From positions 186,001 through 250,000 of the forward strand of contig NZ_JAAEDL010000001.1 in assembly GCF_018129005.1 (NCBI RefSeq): a DNA stretch of 64,000 nt. The letters run 5' to 3'. Positions 17,250 to 27,204 of this stretch are shown here, in pieces (within the stretch, counting starts at the first letter, position 1; each line of letters opens with the position of its first letter). The notes under the pieces were generated by a model, which was not told where the DNA came from, did not search any database, and saw nothing but the letters and a program-made list of their open reading frames with translations. Both the position numbers and the translations under genes were made by a program. Source of the DNA: Neoroseomonas eburnea (GTDB lineage: Bacteria > Pseudomonadota > Alphaproteobacteria > Acetobacterales > Acetobacteraceae).

Positions 17250-19486
17250 ACCCGCCCGTCCTCCGGGTGGCCGTAGTAGCCCTGGTGGTGGCGGAACAGG
17301 TAGCCAAGGCCGTCATTCGACTGCCGCGCGAAGTGCCTCATCTTGACCTGTGTCATGACGGCGCCGATGACATGCGCCCCGCTGCCGCGCAGCAGCCGCA
17401 GGGCGTCGCGCGCCGCCGCGCGCGGCGTCCGCTCCCAGCGCACCGCGAGGATGGTCGCATCGGCGATCCGCGAAACCAGCAGCGCATCCGCGGCAGGCAG
17501 GACGGGCGGCGTATCGACCACGACGAGGTCGAAGGTCTTCGCCGACCATTCGAGAAGCTGCGACAGCCGCGGCGAGGCGAGGAGTTCCTGCGCGTCTCCC
17601 CTCCAGGTGCCGGCCGGCAGCACGTGCAGTCCCTTCTCAACCTCCCGCACCACGTCCCGACCGTCGCCGACGAGGTTGCCGGCCAGGATCTCCGACAGCC
17701 CCGGCCCCCGGCCAAGGGAGACCTCGCTCGTCTCCAGCGGATTGCGCAGGTCGGCGCCGACCAGCAGCACGCGCGCGCCGCTGCGCGCGGTGTTGCGCGC
17801 CAGGCTGAGGGCAAGGGCCGACTTGCCCTCCCGCGGCAGCGCGGAGGTGACCGTCACGATCCGCGTGCGACGGTCGTTGCCGAGGACCTGGAGCACGCCG
17901 CGCAACCGCGATACGGAAGCGTTGTACTGCGCCGCCGCGACGCTCGACCCGCGGAGCAGCGCGCGCTCGCTGATCTGCGGCATGACGCCGATCGAGGCCA
18001 CGCCGAGAGCCGATTCCAGCGCATCCGGGGTGGAGAACCCCTCGCGCAGGCGCTCGAGCAGGAAGACCAGCGCGCAGCCGAGGATCAGCGACCCGCCGAA
18101 GGCGAGGACGAGCATCCGCCCACGTCGCGGCCCGCTCGGCGTGCCCGAGGGGATCGCTTCGGACACGAGCTCGGCGTCCGCCTCCTGGATGCCCTGTGCA
18201 TTGGCGAGCTGCGTCGCGCGCGTGAGGAAGCTCTCGTAAATGGCGCGATTGGCCTGGGCCTCCGCCTGCATGCTCTGCAGCCGGACCTCGGCCACGTTGT
18301 CCTGCGCCACCACGCTGCGGAGCGCGGCGAGGCGCTCGCGCAGCGAGGCTTCCTGCGCGCGGGCGGCGGCGACCTCGCTGCGCAGCCCGGCCAGTGCGTT
18401 CGCCATCTCCTCCCGCAGCCGGCGTTGCAGTCCGGCGCGCTGCGAGCGCGCGGCCATCAGGTCCGGCGCCCGCGGCCCGAGCGAGGAGGCGAGCTGCGCC
18501 TCCCGCGCCGAGGCCTGTGCCTCCTGGTCGCGCAGGGTGCGGATGATCGGCGAGTTCATCACCTCGGGCAGGGCATCGGCGCGGCCACCGCTGCGCACCG
18601 CCGCCTCGGCCTCGGCGAGCTGGCCCTCCTTGCGCAACCGCTCGGTCTCGGCCGTGACGAGCTGGCGCGCGATGTCGTCGAGCTGCTGGCGATTGATCGT
18701 CTGCGACGGCGCGGTGCCGCTGCGCGTGCCGATCATCTCCGTCAGCCCGTGCTCGATCCGATAGGATTCGATGGCGCGCTCGGAGGCGCGCATCCGGTCG
18801 GCAAGCTCGGCGAGGCGGGCGCTGAACCAGGAATGCGCGCGCTCCATCGCCGCCGCCTTCTGCCTGCGACGGAACTCGAGGAGTTCCTCGGCCAGCGCGT
18901 TCACGATGCGGGCGCTGAGCTCGGGCGAACGCGTCTCGATCCAGATGATCAGGACATGCGATCGGGATTCGTTCTGAACGCCGATGCGCGCGCTCAGGAT
19001 CGCCGCCGCGGTCTCCTTCGGGTCGTTCGACTCAGGCCACTGGACGGCGTCCGGGAAGAGCCCGAAATTCTCGTTCAGCACCCTCGCCAGCCTCGCGAAG
19101 CGCCCCGGTCCGCCCTGGAACTCTGGATCCGTCGCAAGGTCGAGCCGCTCCACGATCCGGCGCGAGATGGCGGGCGAGCGCAGGATGTCGATCTGCGTCC
19201 GTATGACGTTCTGGCTGCTCGCATCCGGGGATATGGCCTGCAGGTCGCTCACCTGCGTGTTCCGCGGCTCGATGAGCACGGAGGCCTCGCCGCGATAGGT
19301 CGGCGCCGCGCGGCTCAGCCAGACGAACATCGCGCCCATGCCGAGGCAGACGATCACGATGATGATCCAGGCGCGCCGCCAGAGCACTGCCATCAGACGG
19401 CGCGCGGGCGCGCCGAGCGGCTCCTGCTCCTGCACCAGCTCGGGCAGCGGACCAAACGGCACGAGGCGTGTTTCAGGCAGGTTCAT
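17246..19486 (-). CDS. Polysaccharide chain-length regulator with tyrosine autokinase (Wzc/GumC-ExoP type)
   Basis: A 746-aa fused Wzz-BY kinase. The N-terminal Wzz domain has a first membrane helix (AWIIIVIVCLGMGAMFVWLS, about residues 40-59), a long periplasmic coiled coil and a second helix (LVLAFGGSLILGCALVFLLE) preceded by a Pro/Gly-rich SGTPSGPRRG element. The cytoplasmic BY-kinase domain has Walker A ALPREGKSALALSLA, Walker A' VLLVGADLRNP and Walker B LVVVDTPPVL. The tail has few tyrosines (GYLFRHHQGYYGH), fewer than in E. coli Wzc. It sets polymer length and works with the export lipoprotein at 22086. Confidence 0.9.
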   Translation of the reverse strand: MNLPETRLVPFGPLPELVQEQEPLGAPARRLMAVLWRRAWIIIVIVCLGMGAMFVWLSRAAPTYRGEASVLIEPRNTQVSDLQAISPDASSQNVIRTQIDILRSPAISRRIVERLDLATDPEFQGGPGRFARLARVLNENFGLFPDAVQWPESNDPKETAAAILSARIGVQNESRSHVLIIWIETRSPELSARIVNALAEELLEFRRRQKAAAMERAHSWFSARLAELADRMRASERAIESYRIEHGLTEMIGTRSGTAPSQTINRQQLDDIARQLVTAETERLRKEGQLAEAEAAVRSGGRADALPEVMNSPIIRTLRDQEAQASAREAQLASSLGPRAPDLMAARSQRAGLQRRLREEMANALAGLRSEVAAARAQEASLRERLAALRSVVAQDNVAEVRLQSMQAEAQANRAIYESFLTRATQLANAQGIQEADAELVSEAIPSGTPSGPRRGRMLVLAFGGSLILGCALVFLLERLREGFSTPDALESALGVASIGVMPQISERALLRGSSVAAAQYNASVSRLRGVLQVLGNDRRTRIVTVTSALPREGKSALALSLARNTARSGARVLLVGADLRNPLETSEVSLGRGPGLSEILAGNLVGDGRDVVREVEKGLHVLPAGTWRGDAQELLASPRLSQLLEWSAKTFDLVVVDTPPVLPAADALLVSRIADATILAVRWERTPRAAARDALRLLRGSGAHVIGAVMTQVKMRHFARQSNDGLGYLFRHHQGYYGHPEDGRV

Positions 19487-20544
19487 CGGCGGCCGGCTCG
19501 CTGGTTCGTGGCGTCGCCTGGCTCGAATCCGTCCCGCATGCCGCCATGGGTGATTCCGTGGCCTGCGCCCCGCGCGACGCCCTGAGCGCGCTCCGCCGGC
19601 TGTTGCGGCCCGTCGCGCCCCGGCCGGCGAAGCCTGACGGAGTCCACGGAGGGGTTCTCCAGCGCGGTGCCGAGGAGCAGCATGCGCTCCGGGAAGGCCC
19701 GGCCGCGCATCACGTCGAGGAGGCCGACCATGTTGCCGCGCAGCCGGCCTCGCCGGTCGACCCAGGGTTCGGGCCACAGCACGCGTACCAGGTTCGCCGC
19801 GATGTTGCGCGCCGTCTGGCTGATGGCGCGGCGGATCGTGTAGGCGGGAACGCGTCGCGCGACGTAGAGCGGGTTCACCACCTGCGAATAGCCGAGGCGC
19901 ACGCCGGCGGTGCGCCCGCCCTTGGTGCCGAGGTGCACGCCGCGCGCTCCGTCGAGCCGGAGCACCTTGCCGTGGGCACCGAGCCGGCAGCAGAACTCCG
20001 CATCCTCCTGCCAGCCATAGAGCGGCAGCCGCTCGTCGAAGCGCAGCCGGTGTCGCTCGACCGTGGCCAAGCGCAGCGCCATGTTGCAGCCGTATGCGTT
20101 GGCGATCGGGCTGGTCGCGTGCGGGTCGCCCGCGAAGTGATCCTCGGCGAGAATCCTCCGGCCGTCCGCCACCGTCAGGCCGGGCGTGGTGGCGCCGTCG
20201 CTGAGCACGACGCCGGTCGCCGCGACGACTTCCGGATCCGCGCCGAAGAGGTTCTCCATGGCCGCGAGGTAGTCGCGCCGCATCAGGAAGTCGTCGTCGA
20301 GGAAGACGAGCAGATCGCAGCCGCGGGCGTGGTCGATGATCCGGTTGCGCTGCCGCGTCAGGCCCGGTTCCGACTGCACGAACTCGACGTGCGGGAGTTG
20401 CCTCGGGGCGTGCCCGGCGTCTTCCGGGCGCGCGCAGCAGACGATGATACGCTCCGGCTGGCGGGTCTGCATCGCGAGATCGTTCAGCGTCTCGAGAAGG
20501 ATCGGCGCGCGTCCGCTTGTCGGGATACCCAGGGCGATCCTCAT
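19483..20544 (-). CDS. Glycosyltransferase family 2 (EPS locus)
   Basis: A 353-aa GT-A glycosyltransferase. The fold begins at once (IALGIPTSGRAPILLETLNDL), the DXD-type metal motif is FLDDDFLMRRDY (around residue 92), and the acceptor-side motif is GWQEDAEFCCRLGAHG with the catalytic Asp. The C-terminal 40 residues are Arg/Gly-rich and look disordered. It probably adds one sugar to the lipid-linked repeat unit in the cytoplasm. It overlaps its neighbours by 4 bp on both sides, ATGA type. Confidence 0.85.
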   Translation of the reverse strand: MRIALGIPTSGRAPILLETLNDLAMQTRQPERIIVCCARPEDAGHAPRQLPHVEFVQSEPGLTRQRNRIIDHARGCDLLVFLDDDFLMRRDYLAAMENLFGADPEVVAATGVVLSDGATTPGLTVADGRRILAEDHFAGDPHATSPIANAYGCNMALRLATVERHRLRFDERLPLYGWQEDAEFCCRLGAHGKVLRLDGARGVHLGTKGGRTAGVRLGYSQVVNPLYVARRVPAYTIRRAISQTARNIAANLVRVLWPEPWVDRRGRLRGNMVGLLDVMRGRAFPERMLLLGTALENPSVDSVRLRRPGRDGPQQPAERAQGVARGAGHGITHGGMRDGFEPGDATNQRAGRR

Positions 20545-21806
20545 CGGCGGTCTCCTTCGACGTGTTGCCAGGCTGTGGCTACGCCGGCGGGCATCGCTGT
20601 CGGCGGCGCGGAGGGGCCGTGCAGCCTGGCGCCCTGGATGCGGGCGGCGACCACGGCGCGCAGCTGCTCGCGCCGCCGGCACAGTTGCGTCACCGCCGCC
20701 GGGGAGCGGCGGGAGAGGGCGAGTGCGGCCTCGTGCGCCGCGACCGAGAGCCGTTCCCAGCGCGCCGGATCCTCGGCGAGGCCGCGCAGCGCCGCCGCCG
20801 CGACCTCGATGTCCGGATCGGCCCAGACGCTGCCCTGATAGATGCCGGCGCCGTCGGCCACCGGGACCAGGCGCGCAGGCACGAGCACGGCGTTCGCGTT
20901 GGTCATGAAGTCGAGATTGCCGGACCAGCCGGTCGCGACGACGGGAATGCCATGGCCCATCGCCTCGAGCATCGGCAGGCCGAAGCCCTCCGCCCGGTGC
21001 AGGGAGAGCAGCACGTCCGCCGATCGGTACAGGCCGGCAAGCGCCGCCGGGGTCAGGAAGTCGCGCAGGATGGAGACATTGGCGCAGCCCGCGGCCGCAC
21101 GCTCGATCGCGCCATGCTCGCCCGGCGGGCCTCCGAGCTTGAGGACCAGGCGCGCCCGCGGCGAATCCCCGAAGGCCGCGCGGAAGGCGGCGAGGGCACC
21201 GGCAGGGTTCTTGCGCTCAAGGCTCGATCGGCTGTCGCCGAAGCTGAGGACGGTGAAGACCCTCGTCGCGTCGCGCCGCCGGCGCGGGGCGGGCAGCACG
21301 ACGTGCGGCACCACCTCGATCGGGCGGCCACTCAGGCGGCGCAGGCTCTCCTGCGCGAACCTGCTCGGCGTCCAGATCTCGTTGAGCACTCTGTCGAAGC
21401 CGTTCCAGTCGGACGGCGGATCCGGCAGCTCCCACGCCCAGTAGCCGATCCGCCAGGCATGCGCGGCAGCGGGCAGCACGGCGGAGAGGAGTTGCGGCGT
21501 CTGCGGCCCGCCGCAGTGCACGATGTACGCCGTGGCCGCGTCGTGGCGCACGCGGAAGAGCGGATTGCGCAGCGCCGGGCTCGCGTCCACCAGCTCGGCG
21601 TCGATCCCCATGCGCCGCAGCATCTCGCACTGCAGCCGGGCGCCGTTGGCGATGCCGTTCTGGCGCCCGAGGGCCGCGACCACAGCGACGCGGTGGAAGG
21701 AGCGTTCCGGCTCCCGCCGTGCGATCGCCATCTGCACGACGGTCGCGCAGGCCTGCGAATAGGCCTGCACCAGCACCGGCTTCAGTGCGTCGCGCCAGCC
21801 GCTCAT
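20541..21806 (-). CDS. Glycosyltransferase family 4 (GT-B)
   Basis: A 421-aa retaining glycosyltransferase. The N-terminal Rossmann half contains IANGARLQCEMLRRMG; the C-terminal half has FTVLSFGDSRSSLERKNPAGAL and the nucleotide-sugar motif EGFGLPMLEAMGHGIPVVATGWSGN (E-x7-E). It is the first gene of the minus-strand operon GT4-GT2-Wzc-Wzy. ATG at 21806; the locus motif lies 99 bp upstream. Confidence 0.87.
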   Translation of the reverse strand: MSGWRDALKPVLVQAYSQACATVVQMAIARREPERSFHRVAVVAALGRQNGIANGARLQCEMLRRMGIDAELVDASPALRNPLFRVRHDAATAYIVHCGGPQTPQLLSAVLPAAAHAWRIGYWAWELPDPPSDWNGFDRVLNEIWTPSRFAQESLRRLSGRPIEVVPHVVLPAPRRRRDATRVFTVLSFGDSRSSLERKNPAGALAAFRAAFGDSPRARLVLKLGGPPGEHGAIERAAAGCANVSILRDFLTPAALAGLYRSADVLLSLHRAEGFGLPMLEAMGHGIPVVATGWSGNLDFMTNANAVLVPARLVPVADGAGIYQGSVWADPDIEVAAAALRGLAEDPARWERLSVAAHEAALALSRRSPAAVTQLCRRREQLRAVVAARIQGARLHGPSAPPTAMPAGVATAWQHVEGDRR

Positions 21807-21904
21807 GGCGATGCCCGATCCGAGTGCCTGCCCACCGCCATCACCTTCGAAGCGATCCTGCGCATTGATGGCGTCGCGGCCTGCGCGGCATCAAACCATG
21901 CGAT

Positions 21905-21920
21905 GGAAAACTCTTGTCGC
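21905..21920 (-). promoter_or_regulatory. EPS-locus motif before the GT4 operon
   Basis: On the minus strand this reads GCGACAAGAGTTTTCC, containing the AGTTTTCC core and a GACAAG element like the one at 7594 and 8931 but with two extra bases between them. It lies 99 bp before the ATG at 21806, between divergent operons. Confidence 0.42.
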
Positions 21921-22085
21921 GATGTGGGCGAAGGACGCGCGCGGCGACATCCGGCGGTTGTCCGGCGGCCGATGTACGCGCGCCGACGAAGACCTTGGCG
22001 CCGCCCATGGATTGCGTTCTATGCTTCGTGATCGGTTCGGCTTGGCCGCCCTTGCCAGCGAGTGTGTGGGAGACGCGCAACCGTG

Positions 22086-22652
22086 ATGCAGAAGCTCTTC
22101 AGTGCAGCCCTCCTCGCGGCGAGCCTGCTCCTCTCCGCCTGTGAAGGGCCGGCGGCCGATCTGCCGCCTCTGCCCACGGGCGGGGCCGGCCCCTATCGCC
22201 TCGCTGCCGAGGACCAGATCCGGGTGACGGTCTTCGAGGACACGCGCCTCTCCGGCGAGTTCCGGGTCAGCGACTCCGGGACGGTCGCCATACCGCTGCT
22301 CGGGCCGGTCCAGGTGCGCGGTCTTACCGTCAGCGAGGCGGAAGCACGCATCCGGCGCGAATTCCAGCGGCGACAGCTGCTCCAGGATCCGGGAGTGGCG
22401 GTCCAGATCACCGAGTATCGGCCGATCTTCGTGCTCGGGATGGTCCAGCGTGGCGGTCAGTTCCCGTTCCAGCCGAACATGACGGTGCTCTCCGCCGTCG
22501 CGCTCGCCGGCGGGTTCAACTACCGGGCCGTGCAGGACGAGGTGTCGGTCACCCGCGTCGATTCCAATGGCACGAGCCGCGAATACAGGGCCGAACGCCC
22601 GTCGCTGCTTCAGCCCGGCGACGTCGTGATGGTGTTCGAGCGCCGCTTCTGA
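22086..22652 (+). CDS. Polysaccharide export lipoprotein (Wza/GumB type)
   Basis: A 188-aa outer-membrane lipoprotein. The signal peptide ends in the lipobox LLLSAC, with Cys19 as the lipidated residue. The Poly_export domain (GPYRLAAEDQIRVTVFEDTRLSGEFRVSDSGTVAIPLLGPV region) and one SLBB-like domain (YRPIFVLGMVQRGGQFPFQPNMTVLSAVALAGGF) follow, ending DVVMVFERRF. It lacks the extra C-terminal helix of E. coli Wza and is GumB-sized. A GTG directly before the ATG is an alternative start. It forms the export channel with the Wzc-like kinase. Confidence 0.92.
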   Translation: MQKLFSAALLAASLLLSACEGPAADLPPLPTGGAGPYRLAAEDQIRVTVFEDTRLSGEFRVSDSGTVAIPLLGPVQVRGLTVSEAEARIRREFQRRQLLQDPGVAVQITEYRPIFVLGMVQRGGQFPFQPNMTVLSAVALAGGFNYRAVQDEVSVTRVDSNGTSREYRAERPSLLQPGDVVMVFERRF

Positions 22653-22790
22653 CGAAGCACCCGCATCGCGCCGACGCGGCGCGGACAACCAGCGGGTGAG
22701 AGTGACGCGAAGTGAGTCGCGCCACTGCCTGGAAGATTTTTCGCCGCGCGACTTTGATGCCTTGGGGTGGTGCAAAGCAGCATCCCTTCC

Positions 22791-23528
22791 ATGGACGGCA
22801 TCCCCAATACCCCCACGGCGGCGGAACTCGAACGTTCGGTCGCGGCGCCCGCGAATGCTGACCGGCTCGGCACATTCGGCTTGCGCCAGGCGGGGCTTGC
22901 GGGCACGCAGAGATCCGAAGGCGCCAAGCGCGCGATGGATGTCGTGCTGACCGGCGGCTTGCTGCTGTTCCTGCTGCCGGTGATGGGCGTTGTCGCCCTG
23001 CTCATCCGCCTGGTGTCCGGGCCGCAGGTCATGGTCAGCCACCTACGTGTCGGACGCGGCGGCGCCTTGTTCCGCTGCCTCAAGTTCCGCAGCATGGTCC
23101 GCGACGCCGACCGCGTGCTGGCGGAGCACCTGGAACGCGACCCGGCCGCGTGCGCCGAGTGGCGCGAACGGCGCAAGCTGGCGCGTGACCCGCGCGTGAC
23201 GCGGCTCGGGAACTTCCTTCGCCGCAGTTCGCTCGACGAATTGCCGCAGTTGTTCAACGTGCTGCGCGGCGAGATGAGCCTGGTCGGGCCCCGGCCCGTG
23301 GTCGCCGCGGAACTCGCCGAGCACTACCAGGGCGAGGCCGCGGTACTCTATTGCCGCGTGCGGCCGGGACTGACGGGGCTGTGGCAGGTCAGCGGCCGCA
23401 GCGGGCTTTCCTACGGCGATCGCGTGCAGCTCGACATGGAGTATGTGCGCCACGGTTCGATCATGATGGACCTGCGCATCCTGGGCCTCACTCCCTGGGC
23501 GGTGATCCGCGCGCGCGGCGCCTGCTGA
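22791..23528 (+). CDS. Undecaprenyl-phosphate sugar phosphotransferase (ExoY/WbaP type)
   Basis: A priming enzyme of 245 aa that transfers a sugar-1-phosphate to undecaprenyl phosphate to start repeat-unit assembly. Motifs in order: KRAMDVVLTGGLLLFLLPVMGVVALLIRL (single hydrophobic hairpin), FRCLKFRSMVRDAD, LRRSSLDELPQLFNVLRGEMSLVGPRP and YCRVRPGLTGLWQVSGRS. This is the monotopic ExoY class with no extra N-terminal membrane domain. ATG at 22791 is chosen; GTG codons at 22767 and 22770 would add seven or eight residues. An AGATTTTTCG variant of the locus motif lies at 22734-22743. Confidence 0.92.
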   Translation: MDGIPNTPTAAELERSVAAPANADRLGTFGLRQAGLAGTQRSEGAKRAMDVVLTGGLLLFLLPVMGVVALLIRLVSGPQVMVSHLRVGRGGALFRCLKFRSMVRDADRVLAEHLERDPAACAEWRERRKLARDPRVTRLGNFLRRSSLDELPQLFNVLRGEMSLVGPRPVVAAELAEHYQGEAAVLYCRVRPGLTGLWQVSGRSGLSYGDRVQLDMEYVRHGSIMMDLRILGLTPWAVIRARGAC

Positions 23529-23541
23529 CGACACCGCGCCG

Positions 23542-24855
23542 TCAGGCGGGAACGAGCAATCCCTCCCGTTCCAGGACCTCCGCCGTCGCGGCGATGGTGC
23601 CGAAGGGCAGCCGGGCACGATCGGCGATGTCGAGCAGGCTCCTCGATCCGTCCGACTGGTTCAGCAGCCACAGCATCGCGAGGTTGCGCTTCGCCGCATT
23701 CGCATCGCCGCCGAGGGCGCCGTAGAGGCCGCGACGACCGAGCTGCGGCTCGCAGAAGGGCAGGGCGTTCCTCAGGCAGCGGTCCTTCTCGATCACCTCG
23801 ATCGCAGCCTCGATCAGCTCGAGCGAGTGGGCGAGCATCTCCGGCCGCACGAAGTCGAGGTTGTCGGCCGAGGTGTGGTATTCGGGGAACTCGCCGAAAG
23901 GGCTCCTCTGCAGCATGCCGACAGGCAGGTCGAAGCCGGGCGAGCAGTACTGCCTTTCGTCATAGCCGTAGGGCGAGAAGTCCCGCACCTGCGCATCGGG
24001 CGCGAGGTGGCGCAGCACATGCGCCATCGCGACGTCGATCCCCGCGTCGCCGCGGCGGCTCCGCTTGTAGGTCGGCGCTCCGCAGTCGCCGACGCCGGCG
24101 ATGACCAGCCCATGGCGGATCCGATCCGTCCGCTCCCGGTTGCGCGCGAGCCAGGTGATGGCACCGATGGTCCCGGGTGCGAAGAGGAAGCGATAGCTGA
24201 ACCGCGTCCGCCGTCCGGCCATGCGCTCAGCCAGCCGCGCCAGCACCGCCATGCCGGAGCAATTGTCGTTGGCGAGCGAGGGGTGGCAGGAATGGGCGGA
24301 CAGCAGCACCTCCTCCTCGGTCGCGCCGATATGGAGATGTTCGCCGTAGGTCAGGCTGCCGTCGACGAGCTCGCTGTCGATCCGCGCGTGGTAGGCGCCC
24401 TCCGGCAACGCCTCGAGCGCGTCATGCGACATGCAGAAGCCCCAGTTCTCGGCGTAGTAGGAGGTGCGGTAGGGAATGAGGCCGGGCTGGTCCGGCAGGG
24501 TGTGGATGTGCCGGCGCAGCTCGTGCAGCGGCAGCACCGCATCGACCGGGCCGCTGTAGCTGACGACGTGCAGCGTGCTGTCGCGCAGGCTCAGCACGCG
24601 CCGGCCAAGCGCATCCTCGATGAAGGCGTCGCGGATCCGCCACTCGCGGGGAACGGTCCAGTCGAAGACCTGCGTGCCGCTCGGCACTTCGTGGATGTCG
24701 AGCGGCAGGTGACGCGACAGGATCGCGAGGCTGCGCCGCACCCCGTCGCCGGTGATGCTGCGGCAGATCGGAAACAGCTCCGCCACCAGCGCATGAAGTG
24801 CCGCGCCGAGGGCCTCCGCCGCAGGCGAGGCCGAGGCGCAGGCCCTGTCGGTCAT
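23542..24855 (-). CDS. DUF4910 / M28-like aminopeptidase-domain protein
   Basis: A 437-aa protein of the DUF4910 family with a DUF2172-like insertion and a C-terminal winged helix ([29 protein letters not shown]). Zinc-peptidase-like motifs are visible: [16 protein letters not shown] (metal ligands His and Asp) and [12 protein letters not shown] (late His). No signal peptide. Such genes occur in surface-polysaccharide loci, where they are suspected to hydrolyse an amide or modify an amino sugar; the reaction is not established. It overlaps the epimerase upstream by 4 bp. Confidence 0.8.
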   Translation of the reverse strand: MTDRACASASPAAEALGAALHALVAELFPICRSITGDGVRRSLAILSRHLPLDIHEVPSGTQVFDWTVPREWRIRDAFIEDALGRRVLSLRDSTLHVVSYSGPVDAVLPLHELRRHIHTLPDQPGLIPYRTSYYAENWGFCMSHDALEALPEGAYHARIDSELVDGSLTYGEHLHIGATEEEVLLSAHSCHPSLANDNCSGMAVLARLAERMAGRRTRFSYRFLFAPGTIGAITWLARNRERTDRIRHGLVIAGVGDCGAPTYKRSRRGDAGIDVAMAHVLRHLAPDAQVRDFSPYGYDERQYCSPGFDLPVGMLQRSPFGEFPEYHTSADNLDFVRPEMLAHSLELIEAAIEVIEKDRCLRNALPFCEPQLGRRGLYGALGGDANAAKRNLAMLWLLNQSDGSRSLLDIADRARLPFGTIAATAEVLEREGLLVPA

Positions 24856-25925
24856 TCGGCGGCGAGAGGGGCCGCCTGCGCCTGCCCGTCCCCCTGCTGG
24901 CGACGCCGCAGGTCAGGCCCCAGCACGCCTTCGGCCACCAGCATGCGGATATGGCCGATGCGCTGGTAGCGTGGCCCCTCGAAGGCCTCGAGGTCGAGGT
25001 CGGAGGAACTGTAGGCGGCGTAGAGCTGCTCGGCGCCGCGGCGGACATCCCATTGCGGACGGAAATCCGGCAGGTGCCGAGTGATCTTCGAGAAGTCCAC
25101 GCGGTAGGAGCGGAGGTCCGGGCCGGCATCGGGCGCGATCTCGATGCGGCAGCCGGGGACGACCTCGGCGACGACCTCGGCGATCTCCCGGATGCGGTAG
25201 TTGTGCGCCGTCTGACCGACGTTGAAGGCCTGGTTGAACACGGCCTCCTCGGGCGCGGCGAGGGCCGCGATGAAGGCGCGCGAGATGTCCTCGATATGCA
25301 CGATGGGCCGCCAGGGCGAGCCATCCGACTTGAGCAGGATGCTCCCCGTCGTCACCGCCCAGGCCACGAGGTTGTTGAGCACGATGTCGAAGCGGATGCG
25401 CGGCGACAGTCCATAGGCGGTGGCAGGGCGCAGGAAGCTCGGGCAGAATCCGTCGCCGGCAAGCGCCGAGATTCCCTGTTCCGACAGGACCTTCGAACGG
25501 CCATAGGCGGTCACGGGATTCAGCGCGCCGGTCTCGTCCAGCATGCCCTCGCCGGCCTTGCCGTAGTTCGAGCAGGAGGAGGCGAAGAGAAAGCGGCGCA
25601 CGCCGGCGCGCTTCGCGAGATCGGCCAGCCGCACGCTGCCGCGATGGTTGATCGCGTAGGTGCATTCCTCGTCGAGGTTGCCGAGGGGGTCGTTCGAGAG
25701 GGCGGCGAGATGGATCACCGCATCGAAGCCCGCCAGATCGTCCGCCTCCACGTCGCGCACGTCCCTGGCGATGGTCGGGACAGGGACGATCGGCCCGCCG
25801 GCCTCGTAGGTGCAGCGCTCGTACAGCCCGCTGTCGAGACCGGTCACGTCATGCCCGGCGTCGAGCAGCATGGGCGTCATCACGGTGCCGATGTAGCCGA
25901 GATGACCCGTGATGAGGACCTTCAT
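24852..25925 (-). CDS. NAD-dependent epimerase/dehydratase (extended SDR)
   Basis: A 357-aa nucleotide-sugar enzyme. The NAD-binding motif is ITGHLGYIG at the N-terminus, the catalytic serines lie in FASSCSNYG, and the YxxxK pair is in [10 protein letters not shown]. The substrate half resembles UDP-glucose 4-epimerase-like and CDP/dTDP-sugar-processing proteins. It may act in the same modified-hexose pathway as the RmlC-like, C-methyltransferase and cytidylyltransferase genes at 36232-39274. ATG at 25925; an upstream open frame of 84 codons shows no domain and is rejected. Confidence 0.85.
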   Translation of the reverse strand: MKVLITGHLGYIGTVMTPMLLDAGHDVTGLDSGLYERCTYEAGGPIVPVPTIARDVRDVEADDLAGFDAVIHLAALSNDPLGNLDEECTYAINHRGSVRLADLAKRAGVRRFLFASSCSNYGKAGEGMLDETGALNPVTAYGRSKVLSEQGISALAGDGFCPSFLRPATAYGLSPRIRFDIVLNNLVAWAVTTGSILLKSDGSPWRPIVHIEDISRAFIAALAAPEEAVFNQAFNVGQTAHNYRIREIAEVVAEVVPGCRIEIAPDAGPDLRSYRVDFSKITRHLPDFRPQWDVRRGAEQLYAAYSSSDLDLEAFEGPRYQRIGHIRMLVAEGVLGPDLRRRQQGDGQAQAAPLAAE

Positions 25926-26300
25926 GATGCCACTCCTCGGGCTTGCGTTGGCTGCAGAGTGCTGCCCGCCGGGGCGCCGGGAGAACGGCCCGATGCAAGA
26001 AAGATTTCGCTGGATCGCGTTGTGCTGCCGCTTCGTGGCGTGAACCGCGCCGTGCAAGCCGGGTGCGGCGACAGCCGCAGGTAGAAATTCGCCGCGCCGA
26101 ACGGCGATGTGGCCGCGTGAGAAGCGCGGCGTGCGCAGCGAACGGGGTCTCTGCGTGCGCAGGATGCAGCCGCGCATCGCTGTTCAACCCTGCGGCAATG
26201 ACGGATGTCAGTGTCGCCGGCGAGCACTGCGAAGATGGTCCCCTTGCACCGCGCGATGGCTCGATGAGCCGGCGCAGGGGTGCGAGGAGATGGGACGGCC
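25926..26300. promoter_or_regulatory. Divergent promoter region of the epimerase and winged-helix genes
   Basis: A 375-bp gap between divergent genes. A weak variant of the locus motif (minus strand GCGAAATCTTTC, 25999-26010) lies 74 bp before the epimerase start, the same distance as the better copies elsewhere. The remaining sequence is GC-rich with no supported ORF. Confidence 0.35.
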
Positions 26301-27194
26301 ATGGTCCAAGCAGGTCCGGAAACGGGAGTCCGAGGCACCTCCGAGAGCGGCGGCGCCTCCCAGCAGGAGCGCGACGCCCGCTTCAGGACCTTCCGCGAAG
26401 GCGCCTTCGTCTCGGCCTTCCTCCGCAACGCGCCGATGCAGCGCTTCTGGCTGTCGGATCTGAGGCGATCCTACCTATTCCTCTATCTCATCCGGGAGTC
26501 CGCCTGGATGCGCGGCGGGCAGGTGGGCCGCTTCCCCTTCGCGCTCGTGGCGATGCGCTCGCATCTCTCGATCGCGCGCGCCTCCCAGCTGCTCGAGATC
26601 GGCTGCGCCACCGGCGACTTCCGGCGGCAGCGCGACCCGCGGGATGCGCGGCAGTATGTCTTCGAGCCGAGCGAGAAGGCGATCGCGCTCTTCGAGCAAC
26701 TCGTCGCCGACTTTCACGCGGAGGCGCCCGCGCTGATCGGGCGGCCGCGCCTGCAGGGTTCGGCGAGCCTCGACCGGCGCGCGCAGATGCAGTTCATCGA
26801 TTCCGTGCTGCGCTTCCTCGGCGGTCTCAACCTCGGGGATCGCGGCGTCGGCAGTCTCAGCTTCATGCTCGCGATGCTCGACCTCCATCTGCACAGCCCC
26901 CTCGCCACGACCGACCTGATCCGGCGCGAGGCCGATCGGCTGAACGTGACCTGCGTCACCATCCGCAACCTGCTGCGGCGCGCCGAGGAGCGCGACTGGT
27001 TGCGGCGTGACCGGCGCATGCTCTCGCTGAGCGAGCAGGGGAAGCGGCGCATTGCTGCGGCCATGGATGCCTTCGAGTGCCTCGTCGAGGAGGTTCTCGA
27101 CATCGCCGCGCCGCCTGCCGCGCCAGGGCTGGAGCGGCCGCTCGGATGGCGGCGGGCACCGGGCGCCTGGCGGCGCCTCGACCAGGGAAGGTAA
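26301..27194 (+). CDS. Double winged-helix DNA-binding protein, probable regulator
   Basis: A 297-aa soluble protein with no close family I can name. Two helix-turn-helix/wing segments are visible: residues about 60-130 (ALVAMRSHLSIARASQLLEIGCATGDFRR, then YVFEPSEKAIALFEQ) and about 195-270 (LATTDLIRREADRLNVTCVTIRNLLRRAEERDWLRR, then MLSLSEQGKRRI), both MarR-like. It may be a local regulator of the polysaccharide genes. The ATG at 26301 follows a GAGGAG ribosome site; the GTG at 26280 sits upstream of that site. It is 10 bp before the aminotransferase gene. Confidence 0.65.
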   Translation: MVQAGPETGVRGTSESGGASQQERDARFRTFREGAFVSAFLRNAPMQRFWLSDLRRSYLFLYLIRESAWMRGGQVGRFPFALVAMRSHLSIARASQLLEIGCATGDFRRQRDPRDARQYVFEPSEKAIALFEQLVADFHAEAPALIGRPRLQGSASLDRRAQMQFIDSVLRFLGGLNLGDRGVGSLSFMLAMLDLHLHSPLATTDLIRREADRLNVTCVTIRNLLRRAEERDWLRRDRRMLSLSEQGKRRIAAAMDAFECLVEEVLDIAAPPAAPGLERPLGWRRAPGAWRRLDQGR

Positions 27195-27204
27195 GGACGT
27201 GGAG

